DNA of 64,000 bases, from contig DIYJ01000014.1 in assembly GCA_002428995.1 (NCBI GenBank), positions 321,247 through 385,246 on the forward strand, read 5' to 3'. Shown one piece after another: positions 27,051-34,587 of this stretch. Every line of letters starts with the position of its first letter. The first letter of the stretch is position 1. The notes beneath the pieces are model-generated. The model was not told the DNA's origin. It did not search any database and saw only the letters and a list, made by a program, of their open reading frames with translations. The position numbers were made by a program, and so were the translations under genes. This DNA comes from Flavobacteriales bacterium UBA6057 (GTDB lineage Bacteria; Bacteroidota; Bacteroidia; Flavobacteriales_G; Salibacteraceae).

Positions 27051-28049
27051 ATGAAAAGAGGGTTTTTTTGGATGGTGGTGATGATGGGGCTTGTAAGCTC
27101 ATGCGTGCCACCAAAGAAGTTTCAGGACCTCAAGGCCAAGCAGGAGCAGTGTGAAGAAGAAAGACAGCGACTGCTGACAGAGAACCGCAGGCTGACCACA
27201 GACAACGAAGAGTTGAATGCTCAATCTGCCAAGCTGAAGCGTGAAATCGACCGAATGGTGGATGACACAGCCAGCATTGGAAAAAGCTACCGAACCGCCC
27301 GAGCCGATTATGACCGCCTTCGAGCCATGAACGATGAACTTCTTGCGAAGCAGGGAGCGCTACGTCAGCAGGGAACCGAAGAAAACCGCAAACTGCTCGA
27401 AACACTCCAGGCCACTCAACTGGATCTGCAGAGACGCGAGGACGAGCTGCGTAAGCTTGAAGCTGAGCTGAATCGCAAGAAGCAGAACCTGGACGAGCTG
27501 AGTGCAGCATTACTCGCCAGGGAAGCTCGCGTGAAGGAACTGGAGGAGATCATTGCGCAGAAAGATGAAGCCGTGCGCGACTTGAAAGACCGCATATCAG
27601 CTGCGCTGTTAGGCTTCAAGGATAAAGGACTCACGGTTGAACAGAAAAACGGAAAGATCTATGTGAGCCTCGAGGCTAAGCTGCTTTTCCCAAGTGGGAG
27701 CACTGTAGTGAATGCAGAAGGAAAACAAGCCTTGGTAGACCTTGCCAATGTGATCAAAGACGAGCAAGACATTACCATCCTTGTGGAAGGCCACACGGAT
27801 ACAGACCCCTTCAATGGCAAGGGTGCTGTTAAGGATAACTGGGATCTCAGTGTGATGCGTGCGACTTCTGTGGTTCGCATCATGACGGAAGACGGCCAGG
27901 TGAGACCTGAAATGCTCACTGCGGCTGGCCGGGGAGAGCATATTCCGGTGGCTGATAACGCCAATCGCGAAGGCAAAGCGAAGAACCGCAGGATTGAGAT
28001 CATTCTCACTCCAAACCTCGATAAGCTGTTCGAGATCATAAACGAATAA
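27051..28049 (+). CDS. OmpA-family lipoprotein with coiled coil
   Basis: About 332 residues from ATG 27051; the ATG three codons earlier is equally possible. The lipobox is LVSSC, so the protein should be lipidated. Residues about 25-190 form a long coiled coil (ENRRLTTDNEELNAQSAKLK and onward). The C-terminal 130 residues form an OmpA/MotB peptidoglycan-binding domain (LLFPSGSTVVNAEGKQAL, VEGHTDTDPF, RATSVVRIM, AAGRGEHIPV, KNRRIEIIL). It probably tethers the outer membrane to peptidoglycan. It lies 58 bases before tyrS in the same direction. Confidence 0.93.
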   Translation: MKRGFFWMVVMMGLVSSCVPPKKFQDLKAKQEQCEEERQRLLTENRRLTTDNEELNAQSAKLKREIDRMVDDTASIGKSYRTARADYDRLRAMNDELLAKQGALRQQGTEENRKLLETLQATQLDLQRREDELRKLEAELNRKKQNLDELSAALLAREARVKELEEIIAQKDEAVRDLKDRISAALLGFKDKGLTVEQKNGKIYVSLEAKLLFPSGSTVVNAEGKQALVDLANVIKDEQDITILVEGHTDTDPFNGKGAVKDNWDLSVMRATSVVRIMTEDGQVRPEMLTAAGRGEHIPVADNANREGKAKNRRIEIILTPNLDKLFEIINE

Positions 28050-28107
28050 ATCCAAGCTGTAGGCGCGCTTCAGAAGCCTATTTTTGACCGCTCATTTTAG
28101 GCTTTCC

Positions 28108-29382
28108 ATGAAGAATTTCGTTGAAGAACTGAAGTGGAGGGGAATGCTCCACGACCACATTCCAGGAACTGAAGACTTGCTGAAAAACGGAGGCGTGTCA
28201 GGCTATATCGGGTTCGACCCTACGGCCGACTCACTCGGCATCGGCAACATGGTGCAGGTGATGACCCTGACCCACTTCCAGCGCTGTGGCAACAAACCCA
28301 TCGCACTGATTGGCGGGGCCACGGGCATGGTGGGCGACCCAAGTGGAAAGTCTGCGGAGCGCAACCTGCTCGACCTCGATCGGCTGCAACACAACCTCGA
28401 ATGCCAGCGAAAGCAACTGGAGAAATTCCTCGATTTCGAAGGTGAGAATGCAGCGGAGATCGTCAACAATTATGATTGGTTCAAGGAGTTTGGTTTCCTG
28501 GAGTTCATTCGGGATGTGGGGAAGCACATTTCCATCAATTACATGATGGCCAAGGATTCCGTGAAAAACCGCCTCGAAACGGGCATGTCGTTCACCGAGT
28601 TTAGCTACCAGCTCATCCAGGGTTATGACTTCTACCACTTGTGGAAGCAACACGGCTGTAAGATTCAGATGGGAGGCAGCGATCAGTGGGGAAACATCAC
28701 TACCGGTACGGAGCTGATCAGAAGGCTCGAAGGCGGTGAAGCTTACGCGCTCACTACACCGCTGATCAAAAAGGCAGACGGAACCAAGTTTGGAAAGTCA
28801 GAAGGAGGAAATGTGTGGCTCGATGCCAAGCGCACCTCGCCTTACAAGTTCTACCAATTCCTGCTCAACACTGCGGATGCGGATGTAGGGAATTACATGC
28901 GTGTGTTTTCCATCAAGGGTCAGGAAGAGATTGAAGCGCTGGAGGCGGAGCATGCACAAGCCCCTCACACGCGCCTCATGCAACGCACCCTCGCTGAGGA
29001 GCTCACGAGCAGAGTACACTCTTCAGAAGACCTTCAAAAGGCTCAAAATGCCAGTGAAGTGCTCTTTGGAAAGGCCACAAGCGAGGCACTCAAGTCTCTG
29101 GATGGCGAAACGATTCGCGATGTGTTTGAAGGTGTGCCTCAGGCGGAGGTTTCCAAGTCAGAGCTGGAAAGCGGCATTGACGCAGTGGAGCTGCTCGCAG
29201 GCAAAACCGGATTTCTGGCTTCCAATGGCGAAGCAAGAAGGGCACTGAAGGAGAACAGCATTTCGGTAAACAAGGCAAAGGTGAATGACCAGTTCAGGAC
29301 ATCGTCTGACGACCTCATTGCCGGCCAATACTTACTGCTACAGCGAGGAAAGCGCAACTACTTCCTCGTGATTGCCGGCTGA
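28108..29382 (+). CDS. tyrS: Tyrosyl-tRNA synthetase
   Basis: 424 residues from ATG 28108 (MKNFVEELKWRGML), matching the usual start of the bacterial enzyme; an upstream TTG frame was not used. It charges tRNA-Tyr. The first signature reads DSLGIGNMVQ, where the HIGH motif is Gly44-Ile-Gly-Asn47, lacking both histidines. The remainder is normal: IALIGGATGMVGDPSGKS, QMGGSDQWGN and the KMSKS equivalent KFGKS. A C-terminal S4 RNA-binding domain is present (FLASNGEARRALKENSIS, VNKAKV). The change in the first histidine is notable because it contributes to transition-state binding in the well-studied Geobacillus enzyme. Confidence 0.96.
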   Translation: MKNFVEELKWRGMLHDHIPGTEDLLKNGGVSGYIGFDPTADSLGIGNMVQVMTLTHFQRCGNKPIALIGGATGMVGDPSGKSAERNLLDLDRLQHNLECQRKQLEKFLDFEGENAAEIVNNYDWFKEFGFLEFIRDVGKHISINYMMAKDSVKNRLETGMSFTEFSYQLIQGYDFYHLWKQHGCKIQMGGSDQWGNITTGTELIRRLEGGEAYALTTPLIKKADGTKFGKSEGGNVWLDAKRTSPYKFYQFLLNTADADVGNYMRVFSIKGQEEIEALEAEHAQAPHTRLMQRTLAEELTSRVHSSEDLQKAQNASEVLFGKATSEALKSLDGETIRDVFEGVPQAEVSKSELESGIDAVELLAGKTGFLASNGEARRALKENSISVNKAKVNDQFRTSSDDLIAGQYLLLQRGKRNYFLVIAG

Positions 29383-29416
29383 TTCAAATAAACTTTGTGA
29401 TTGCTCTCGGAGGGCG

Positions 29417-30559
29417 TCAATCTCCGTCATTGTCGTTGAAGGTCAGCGTAATGCTGAGCTGGCTTACCAAATCCGTCTGGAAAAGCACCAGCAGGTCTTT
29501 CAATGCTTCATAACTCTCGTCCGCGGGCTGCGGGTCTTCCAGCATTGTAATTCTCAAGGGTGACTGAAGAGTCGAGAGCGCGTTTTCACAGGTTTCGAAT
29601 TGTGCACTGATGCGCTCGGTCAGTGGGTTTTCAGGATCAATCGCCAACTCCGTCAGGTAGTCGTTTAAACCCATGGCTTGCTCATCATCTTCATCACCAC
29701 CGTGATACACAGCTTTGATCGACTCAAGATTGTGTAGGAGATCCGGGGCTGAGTTTCCGCTGCGGTAGGACTCAAGCAACTCCGGCTCCATTGCACCGCC
29801 CGTAGCCTTGCCCAGTGGCTTACCCAATTTGGTTTGAGCCATCTTTTCAACCAGGGCGGTAATTTCATTGACGATCATGTTCATGCTGGCGGAAACACCG
29901 GTGCCATCATTGTCAATGAACTCTTGGTAGTAGTTTGCCTCACCAGTCCAGATGTTCTGTATCTCCATCACTTTCTTTGTCAGATTCTCAGCCGAAGCGA
30001 GGGCATAATCGGCCCTGCGTGGCCCGAGTGGATCTGTAGTAAGCGATGCGAGTACGTCTTCGTCCGGAAGGTTGGGGTCAAAGAGCAGGTACTCAATCGC
30101 CCGGAGACCTTTTGCGCTGGAGCCCTTAGAGTCGATGAAGGCTTCATCCAGTGTTTCGTCTGAGTCGATGAAACCGTCAATAAAATCGGTATTCGCAGGA
30201 ACAGTCTCAATCCGTGTTTTGATGAAGGCCGCTTGAACGGCCCCGATGTTATAGGCCTCCATCTTTTTCCATGCCCCGATGGCCTGCAGCAGAGCATTCC
30301 GTGAATCCTCAAGGCCTGCAAGCGATGGCGATTGCTCAAAAGCACGCATGGAGGCTTCGAGCGCTTCACTTTCGGTTACCATGTTTTCGACAGCAGGGAG
30401 GATTACGCGGTCAGCGATGCTCTTCAACACGGCTTTGCGGTCAGGCTCCTGAGCCACTGGTTCCTCCGAGGGTTCATCCCCGTTTTCTTTCTTGCAGAAC
30501 CAGAGTCCTGAAGCCATTAGCATCAATGCAAACGCGGAAAGAAAGACGGATGGTCTCAT
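29417..30559 (-). CDS. Imelysin-like lipoprotein with degenerate metal motif
   Basis: 380 residues, starting MRPSVFLSAFALMLMASG at 30559, with cysteine near residue 22 (LWFC) as probable lipid site. The body is helical and of the imelysin (M75, EfeO-like) type: IGAWKKMEAYNIG, then GLRAIEYLLFDP. In active imelysins the latter motif is GxHxxE, so here the histidine is Arg. A long C-terminal helix set follows (AQTKLGKPLGKATGG). Imelysins take part in iron/haem handling at the cell envelope. It is the last gene of a three-gene operon and starts one base after the di-haem protein stop. Confidence 0.85.
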   Translation of the reverse strand: MRPSVFLSAFALMLMASGLWFCKKENGDEPSEEPVAQEPDRKAVLKSIADRVILPAVENMVTESEALEASMRAFEQSPSLAGLEDSRNALLQAIGAWKKMEAYNIGAVQAAFIKTRIETVPANTDFIDGFIDSDETLDEAFIDSKGSSAKGLRAIEYLLFDPNLPDEDVLASLTTDPLGPRRADYALASAENLTKKVMEIQNIWTGEANYYQEFIDNDGTGVSASMNMIVNEITALVEKMAQTKLGKPLGKATGGAMEPELLESYRSGNSAPDLLHNLESIKAVYHGGDEDDEQAMGLNDYLTELAIDPENPLTERISAQFETCENALSTLQSPLRITMLEDPQPADESYEALKDLLVLFQTDLVSQLSITLTFNDNDGD

Positions 30560-30560
30560 G

Positions 30561-31994
30561 TTACAAGGATTCAAGGAAGGAAATCAAAGCCTCACGGTTT
30601 TCAGTAGAAAGCCCTGCAAAGTTATCCCTTGAGCGTTGGCCTTCACCACCGTGCCAGAGGATGGCTTCGGTGAGGTTTCGGGCTCTTCCATCGTGGAGGT
30701 AATTGGTGTGACGGTTCACCGTCTGGAACAAGCCTATTCCCCAGAGCGGAGGAGTTCTCCATTCATTTCCGTTGGCCAGGAAATCAGGTCTGTTGTCTGC
30801 CAACTCATCTCCCATGTCGTGGAGCAGAAGGTCAGAGTAAGGCCAGATCTTTTCATTGGAAAGGTGATCGAAATCTGGATGTGCTCCTGTGGTATAGCTG
30901 GGAACATGGCAGCCTGCGCAGCCGATCTCTTTGAATACTTCACGGCCTTGAAGTACTTCAGGGTCGTCTACCGATCTGCGCGCGGGAACGGCCAGGCTGG
31001 CGACATAAAGCACGGTCTTTTGCAGGTCGTCTTCCTCAATTTCAGGACTTCCTCCGTTTTCTGCCTGTTCGCAATCCTGCTGTGCTCCGGTGCAGTTTTC
31101 ATCCGGGAAAATGGGGCTGGTAATGCCAATGTCTCCAAGGAATGCTCCTGCTGTTTGTTGGCGCAGCGAAGGCTGGTTGGCTTTCCATCCGAAGCGACCC
31201 ATCCGGGTTTCCTGGTGTTCTGCATCCCACACATAGTTGGCCCGCCCTGAGATGCCATCATTATCCGCATCCCCTTCGTCCACATAGGCGAGAAGATCAC
31301 TCTCATGAATGGCTTCCAAAAGCCCCAAGCCGATGATTTGCTGACCGACTCGAGGAGAGACCATAAGCTGATCGCTGAAGGGACCGAAGCTTGGGTTTTC
31401 GATCCAGTATTCAGGCTTGCGAAGCGACCAACTAGTGCCATCGTCAAATTGGCCGCTGGTTTCGGTGTAGGTGATGCGGAAGCTTGCTTCGGTAGGGACG
31501 TCCAGTATCGATTGATCGTTGAGCTGACCTCCGTAGGTCGGATCTCCGAGAGGGCCGCCATGAGGTCCCATGCCGGGAATACTCAGGCGCAGCAATAGAC
31601 CTGAGGTGAGTTCTCCATCCACCTCCGGAGCGCGTCCGCGGCCATCCTTGAAGTGACACCCCGAACAGGAGCGTGCGTTGAAAACAGGTCCCAAACCATC
31701 TCTGGCTGTAGTGGAGGCGGGGGAGGTTACCCAGTTTTGATTGAAGAAGGAATTACCTACGAAAAACTCGAGCTCATCCAGCCCAGTGAGCGCTGGTGAT
31801 GGAAATGCAAAGGCGTTTTCCGAGGCGTCATATACCGTGTTTCTGCTTCCTCCTGAAAGCTCTTCGCCTTCTTCAGGAGCGAGCATTACGTTGAGATAGG
31901 AACCTGGTTCGTCCTTGTCGCAGCTGCTGAGAACAGCGGCAAGTACGTAAAGCGAACCCAGGCTCAGCGCGATGGTGTGGATGTATCTTTTCAT
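30561..31994 (-). CDS. Di-haem c-type cytochrome lipoprotein (DHOR/MauG-like)
   Basis: 477 residues from ATG 31994 (MKRYIHTIALSLGSLYVLA), lipobox VLSSC. Two haem c sites are visible: CSGCH (followed by FKDGRGRAPEV) and CAGCH (followed by VPSYTTG). The spacing and the WGIGLFQTVNRHTNYLHDG and AILWHGGEG stretches fit the di-haem oxidoreductase group formerly called DUF1111. It should act in the periplasm or at the outer membrane as an electron-transfer or peroxidase-like enzyme. It lies between two imelysin-type genes, and a comparable pairing is fused in one protein at 48095-50005. Confidence 0.93.
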   Translation of the reverse strand: MKRYIHTIALSLGSLYVLAAVLSSCDKDEPGSYLNVMLAPEEGEELSGGSRNTVYDASENAFAFPSPALTGLDELEFFVGNSFFNQNWVTSPASTTARDGLGPVFNARSCSGCHFKDGRGRAPEVDGELTSGLLLRLSIPGMGPHGGPLGDPTYGGQLNDQSILDVPTEASFRITYTETSGQFDDGTSWSLRKPEYWIENPSFGPFSDQLMVSPRVGQQIIGLGLLEAIHESDLLAYVDEGDADNDGISGRANYVWDAEHQETRMGRFGWKANQPSLRQQTAGAFLGDIGITSPIFPDENCTGAQQDCEQAENGGSPEIEEDDLQKTVLYVASLAVPARRSVDDPEVLQGREVFKEIGCAGCHVPSYTTGAHPDFDHLSNEKIWPYSDLLLHDMGDELADNRPDFLANGNEWRTPPLWGIGLFQTVNRHTNYLHDGRARNLTEAILWHGGEGQRSRDNFAGLSTENREALISFLESL

Positions 31995-32068
31995 AGGGCT
32001 AAAAGCCAAAATGCCAGTGTGTCCTTGCGGTCACACTGGCCATGGCATGATTCACTTGTGGGAAATGA

Positions 32069-33325
32069 TCATTCGAGATCTGTGCTGATGGTGATTCCAA
32101 GCGCAGTTGCAGCTTCGGTGATTTTGTCACCTTGGTCTTGCAAAGCGTTGATCGCCATCATAATGGGGCCGGTGCCTCCGGTTTGTTCTTTTGTCAGTTG
32201 ATCATCAAAAGGAACAGGAATGTCCTCGCTGAGGCTTACTCCGCTTGCAGAGAGGTCATTGATTTCTGTAGCGAGGCTGGAGTTCACTTCAGTCAGAATG
32301 TCTTTCAATGAAGTACCTGAAACGGTAGAGCCGTCTGTACGAGTGTAGGACCCGATGTATACGTTACGGATACCTTGTGCATTCAGGATGATGTCGCGGT
32401 GTGTGTTGTCGCTGAAGCAGCTGTGCTCATCTTCCTGATCCTGGTTGTCAAGGGCTACGAACATTCGCTCACCCGCAAGCTCAGACTTACTCAACGTACC
32501 GATTCCGGTCATGATATTCTTCAGAGCATCATCAGAGCTCAGAGCCATGAAGTCAGCTCGGTAGTTGTCCTGGTTAGGGGCCCACTCATCCACCATCATT
32601 TGAAGGTGCTCAAGCAACAGGTGTGCACAAATCTTGAGGTATTCTCCTCTTCTGCCTTGATTAGAGGCGGTACCTCCTGAGGTGAGGTAATCAGTGTATG
32701 GTCTGTCACCGCTCTGAAGCGTTGATGGGTCAGTGCCGTCTTGTCCCCAAAGAAGGAATTCGATCGCATGGTATCCAATGGCTACGTTCTCTTCACCGCC
32801 TACTTCGTTCAGGTCTTCCAACACAGTTTCTGTGAGGTTTGGAAAATCATCAGGGTTGTTAACGATTCCTGCTGCGTCATCGCCCTCTACATAGTCAATG
32901 TAAGACTCGTCCAAAGGCCATGCGTTCAAAAGCCCTTCTGGTCCATCTTCATCATCGATTGGGCCTGAAGCAAAGCGGTAAGCTTCGGTTTGGCCGTAAG
33001 GCTCGCGAGCGTCTAGCCAAGCTTGCTTACAAGCCTCCAGTCCGCTGGAAGTTGGATTAGCAACGAAATCCATGATCTCATCATGCAGTTCTGAAGCTTT
33101 ATCGTAAGAGTCTTTGTAGGAAGCGTAAACAATGTCAGCGTAGGTAGTCTTGTAGGCAGACTTCAACCCTGGGATTGGGTCATCGTAGGTGCATGAGCCA
33201 TCATCATTGTCTGCGTCCGCATCGTAGTTGTTGGCTGTTGCATCCGTGCATCCATCCTTCTTGCAAGCTGAGAGGCTAACCGTCAGCATGGCAAGGGAAA
33301 GGATAAAGAGAAAAGAAGATTTCAT
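32069..33325 (-). CDS. Imelysin-family lipoprotein (iron-regulated protein A / insulin-cleaving type)
   Basis: 418 residues from ATG 33325 (MKSSFLFILSLAMLTVSLSAC); lipid anchor at the C after LSA. Right after the anchor comes a short acidic module (GCTDATANNY, then DADNDDGSCTY). The imelysin body has the motifs AWLDAREPYGQTEAYRF and the GxHxxE signature as GYHAIEFLLWG. The C-terminal half repeats the fold (HRDIILNAQGIRNVYIG). Imelysins of this kind are induced by iron limitation. It heads the operon with the di-haem protein and second imelysin. Its upstream region (33381-33414) has operator sequences shared with the haem-uptake operon. Confidence 0.93.
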   Translation of the reverse strand: MKSSFLFILSLAMLTVSLSACKKDGCTDATANNYDADADNDDGSCTYDDPIPGLKSAYKTTYADIVYASYKDSYDKASELHDEIMDFVANPTSSGLEACKQAWLDAREPYGQTEAYRFASGPIDDEDGPEGLLNAWPLDESYIDYVEGDDAAGIVNNPDDFPNLTETVLEDLNEVGGEENVAIGYHAIEFLLWGQDGTDPSTLQSGDRPYTDYLTSGGTASNQGRRGEYLKICAHLLLEHLQMMVDEWAPNQDNYRADFMALSSDDALKNIMTGIGTLSKSELAGERMFVALDNQDQEDEHSCFSDNTHRDIILNAQGIRNVYIGSYTRTDGSTVSGTSLKDILTEVNSSLATEINDLSASGVSLSEDIPVPFDDQLTKEQTGGTGPIMMAINALQDQGDKITEAATALGITISTDLE

Positions 33326-33380
33326 AGTGGTGTCAGTTAAAAGAGGGGCCAAAAGAACTGGTACTGCGCAGGCGAGTCAA

Positions 33381-33396
33381 TACCTGAAATGAGGTA
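33381..33396. promoter_or_regulatory. Candidate operator, TACCT-N6-AGGTA
   Basis: TACCTGAAATGAGGTA, an inverted repeat of 5-base arms, 56 bases upstream of the imelysin start. The same arms occur at 39522-39537 before the haem-uptake operon, inside a longer match beginning GTCAATACCTGA. Confidence 0.55.
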
Positions 33397-33397
33397 A

Positions 33398-33414
33398 TTT
33401 AGAATGATGATAAA
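33398..33414. promoter_or_regulatory. Candidate iron-responsive (Fur/DtxR-like) operator
   Basis: TTTAGAATGATGATAAA; relates to TTTAGAACCATTCTAAA at 39538-39554 and TTTAGATTGATTCTAGA at 39467-39483. It adjoins the TACCT-N6-AGGTA site. Confidence 0.45.
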
Positions 33415-33459
33415 TAAGCTCAGGGTGATGCAGAAGATGCGACCGTTCAGGCGAAACAC

Positions 33460-33548
33460 GCGCCACAGAGTGCGCAGAGAAGACACAGCGTTCGCATAGC
33501 ATCTTCTTTGCGTCCTCTGTGAAAACCTTCGTGTTCTCTGTGGTTAAA
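33460..33548. repeat. Imperfect inverted-repeat element with CCACAGAG / CTCTGTGG ends
   Basis: CCACAGAG (33463-33470) is repeated inverted as CTCTGTGG (33536-33543), with further partial pairing between them (GCAGAGAAGACACAG and CTTTGCGTCCTCTGTG). It ends 14 bases before the stop of the HmuY gene at 33562. The type of sequence (CACAGAG-rich) resembles dispersed repeats that I recall from many bacterial genomes; no second copy is in this window. Confidence 0.5.
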
Positions 33549-33561
33549 AAAGAGACCGTCC

Positions 33562-34587
33562 CTACAGCGCCTGAAACTCCATCAGCGGATAGCCTACCAA
33601 TCTGGTTTTGTTGCCATTCTCATCTGTGGATTCCTTGTAGAAGTCGATGAAGCGCAGCTTGTGGTAAAAGCCTTCTTCATCTTGCACGAGGTAGCAGAAC
33701 TCGGGAAATACGGAGTAGACTTGAGTGTTCAGATCGAAGTTTTTCCAGTCGTAGCCAATCACGTCTGCCGAATCCGTGAATACATAGTCGCTGAGATGGT
33801 CAGCGGTCAAAGCCGTAAACTCCCGATCAAAGGCTTTGGTTCCTGTAGTTCCATATGGGTTGAGCAAAACACCGTTTACCAGGTAGGGCAGATAAGGTTC
33901 GTAGAAGATCTGGTGGTAGCGGGTAAAGAAGAGGTCATACTCCGTCTTCGCAGGCTCAAAGAACACGATGCCAGCGTTGGTAATGGAATAGCCCACTCGG
34001 TTGTATAAATCGTTCTTCTCGATTTCACCCGTCTGTTCATTGTTCCCGTTGAGGCTTGCGAGCCTGAAGTGGAGCACACCGCCCTCTTTCAATTCAAACT
34101 GAATCTTGCGGAAACCTCTGGACTTACCTTCAGAAGTGTAGCCCAGATCTATGACCCATACCTCGTTACTTTCCCACCAGCGACCGAGTCCCAGACTGTC
34201 TTTCAGGCCAGAAGGATGGTCGGGGCGGTAGCTCAATCCTTTGTGGGACTGAACGGCTTCAAAGTCTTGCTCACCCGAAGCCGCGACAACCATTCCAACA
34301 GCGCTATTCAGGTAAACCCAGTTGGCAGAATCAGAAGCGTCAAAGGCGAAGTCCCAGTCGAAACGACTCCCTGTTTTCACTACCGATTGGGTGCTCAAAT
34401 CAAACCAAACTTGTGTGTCGTAGGTCTCGCCCATGCCAATGTAAACGGTGTCCACATCACCCCGATCAAAGGCTGGAACCGGAAGCTCTTCTTTCTCGCA
34501 GGAGGTGGCAAAAGCGATGAATGTGAATGCTGCCATGCCTTGACACAGCACTTTTCCAACAGCCTGAAAACTCTTTAGCGTTGCCAT
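33562..34587 (-). CDS. HmuY-family haem-binding lipoprotein
   Basis: 341 residues. A signal peptide with lipobox FATSC near residue 30. The body shows the HmuY layout: WFDLSTQSVVKTGSRFDWDF near the start, VIDLGYTSEGKSRGFRKIQF, YDLFFTRYHQIF, and near the end VIGYDWKNFDL followed by YLVQDEEGFYHKLRF. HmuY proteins bind haem at the outer surface and pass it to a TonB receptor. The gene overlaps the end of the TonB receptor gene by 13 bases, which supports that partnership. The T9SS protein at 38168-39457 has the same landmarks and is probably its paralogue. Confidence 0.88.
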   Translation of the reverse strand: MATLKSFQAVGKVLCQGMAAFTFIAFATSCEKEELPVPAFDRGDVDTVYIGMGETYDTQVWFDLSTQSVVKTGSRFDWDFAFDASDSANWVYLNSAVGMVVAASGEQDFEAVQSHKGLSYRPDHPSGLKDSLGLGRWWESNEVWVIDLGYTSEGKSRGFRKIQFELKEGGVLHFRLASLNGNNEQTGEIEKNDLYNRVGYSITNAGIVFFEPAKTEYDLFFTRYHQIFYEPYLPYLVNGVLLNPYGTTGTKAFDREFTALTADHLSDYVFTDSADVIGYDWKNFDLNTQVYSVFPEFCYLVQDEEGFYHKLRFIDFYKESTDENGNKTRLVGYPLMEFQAL

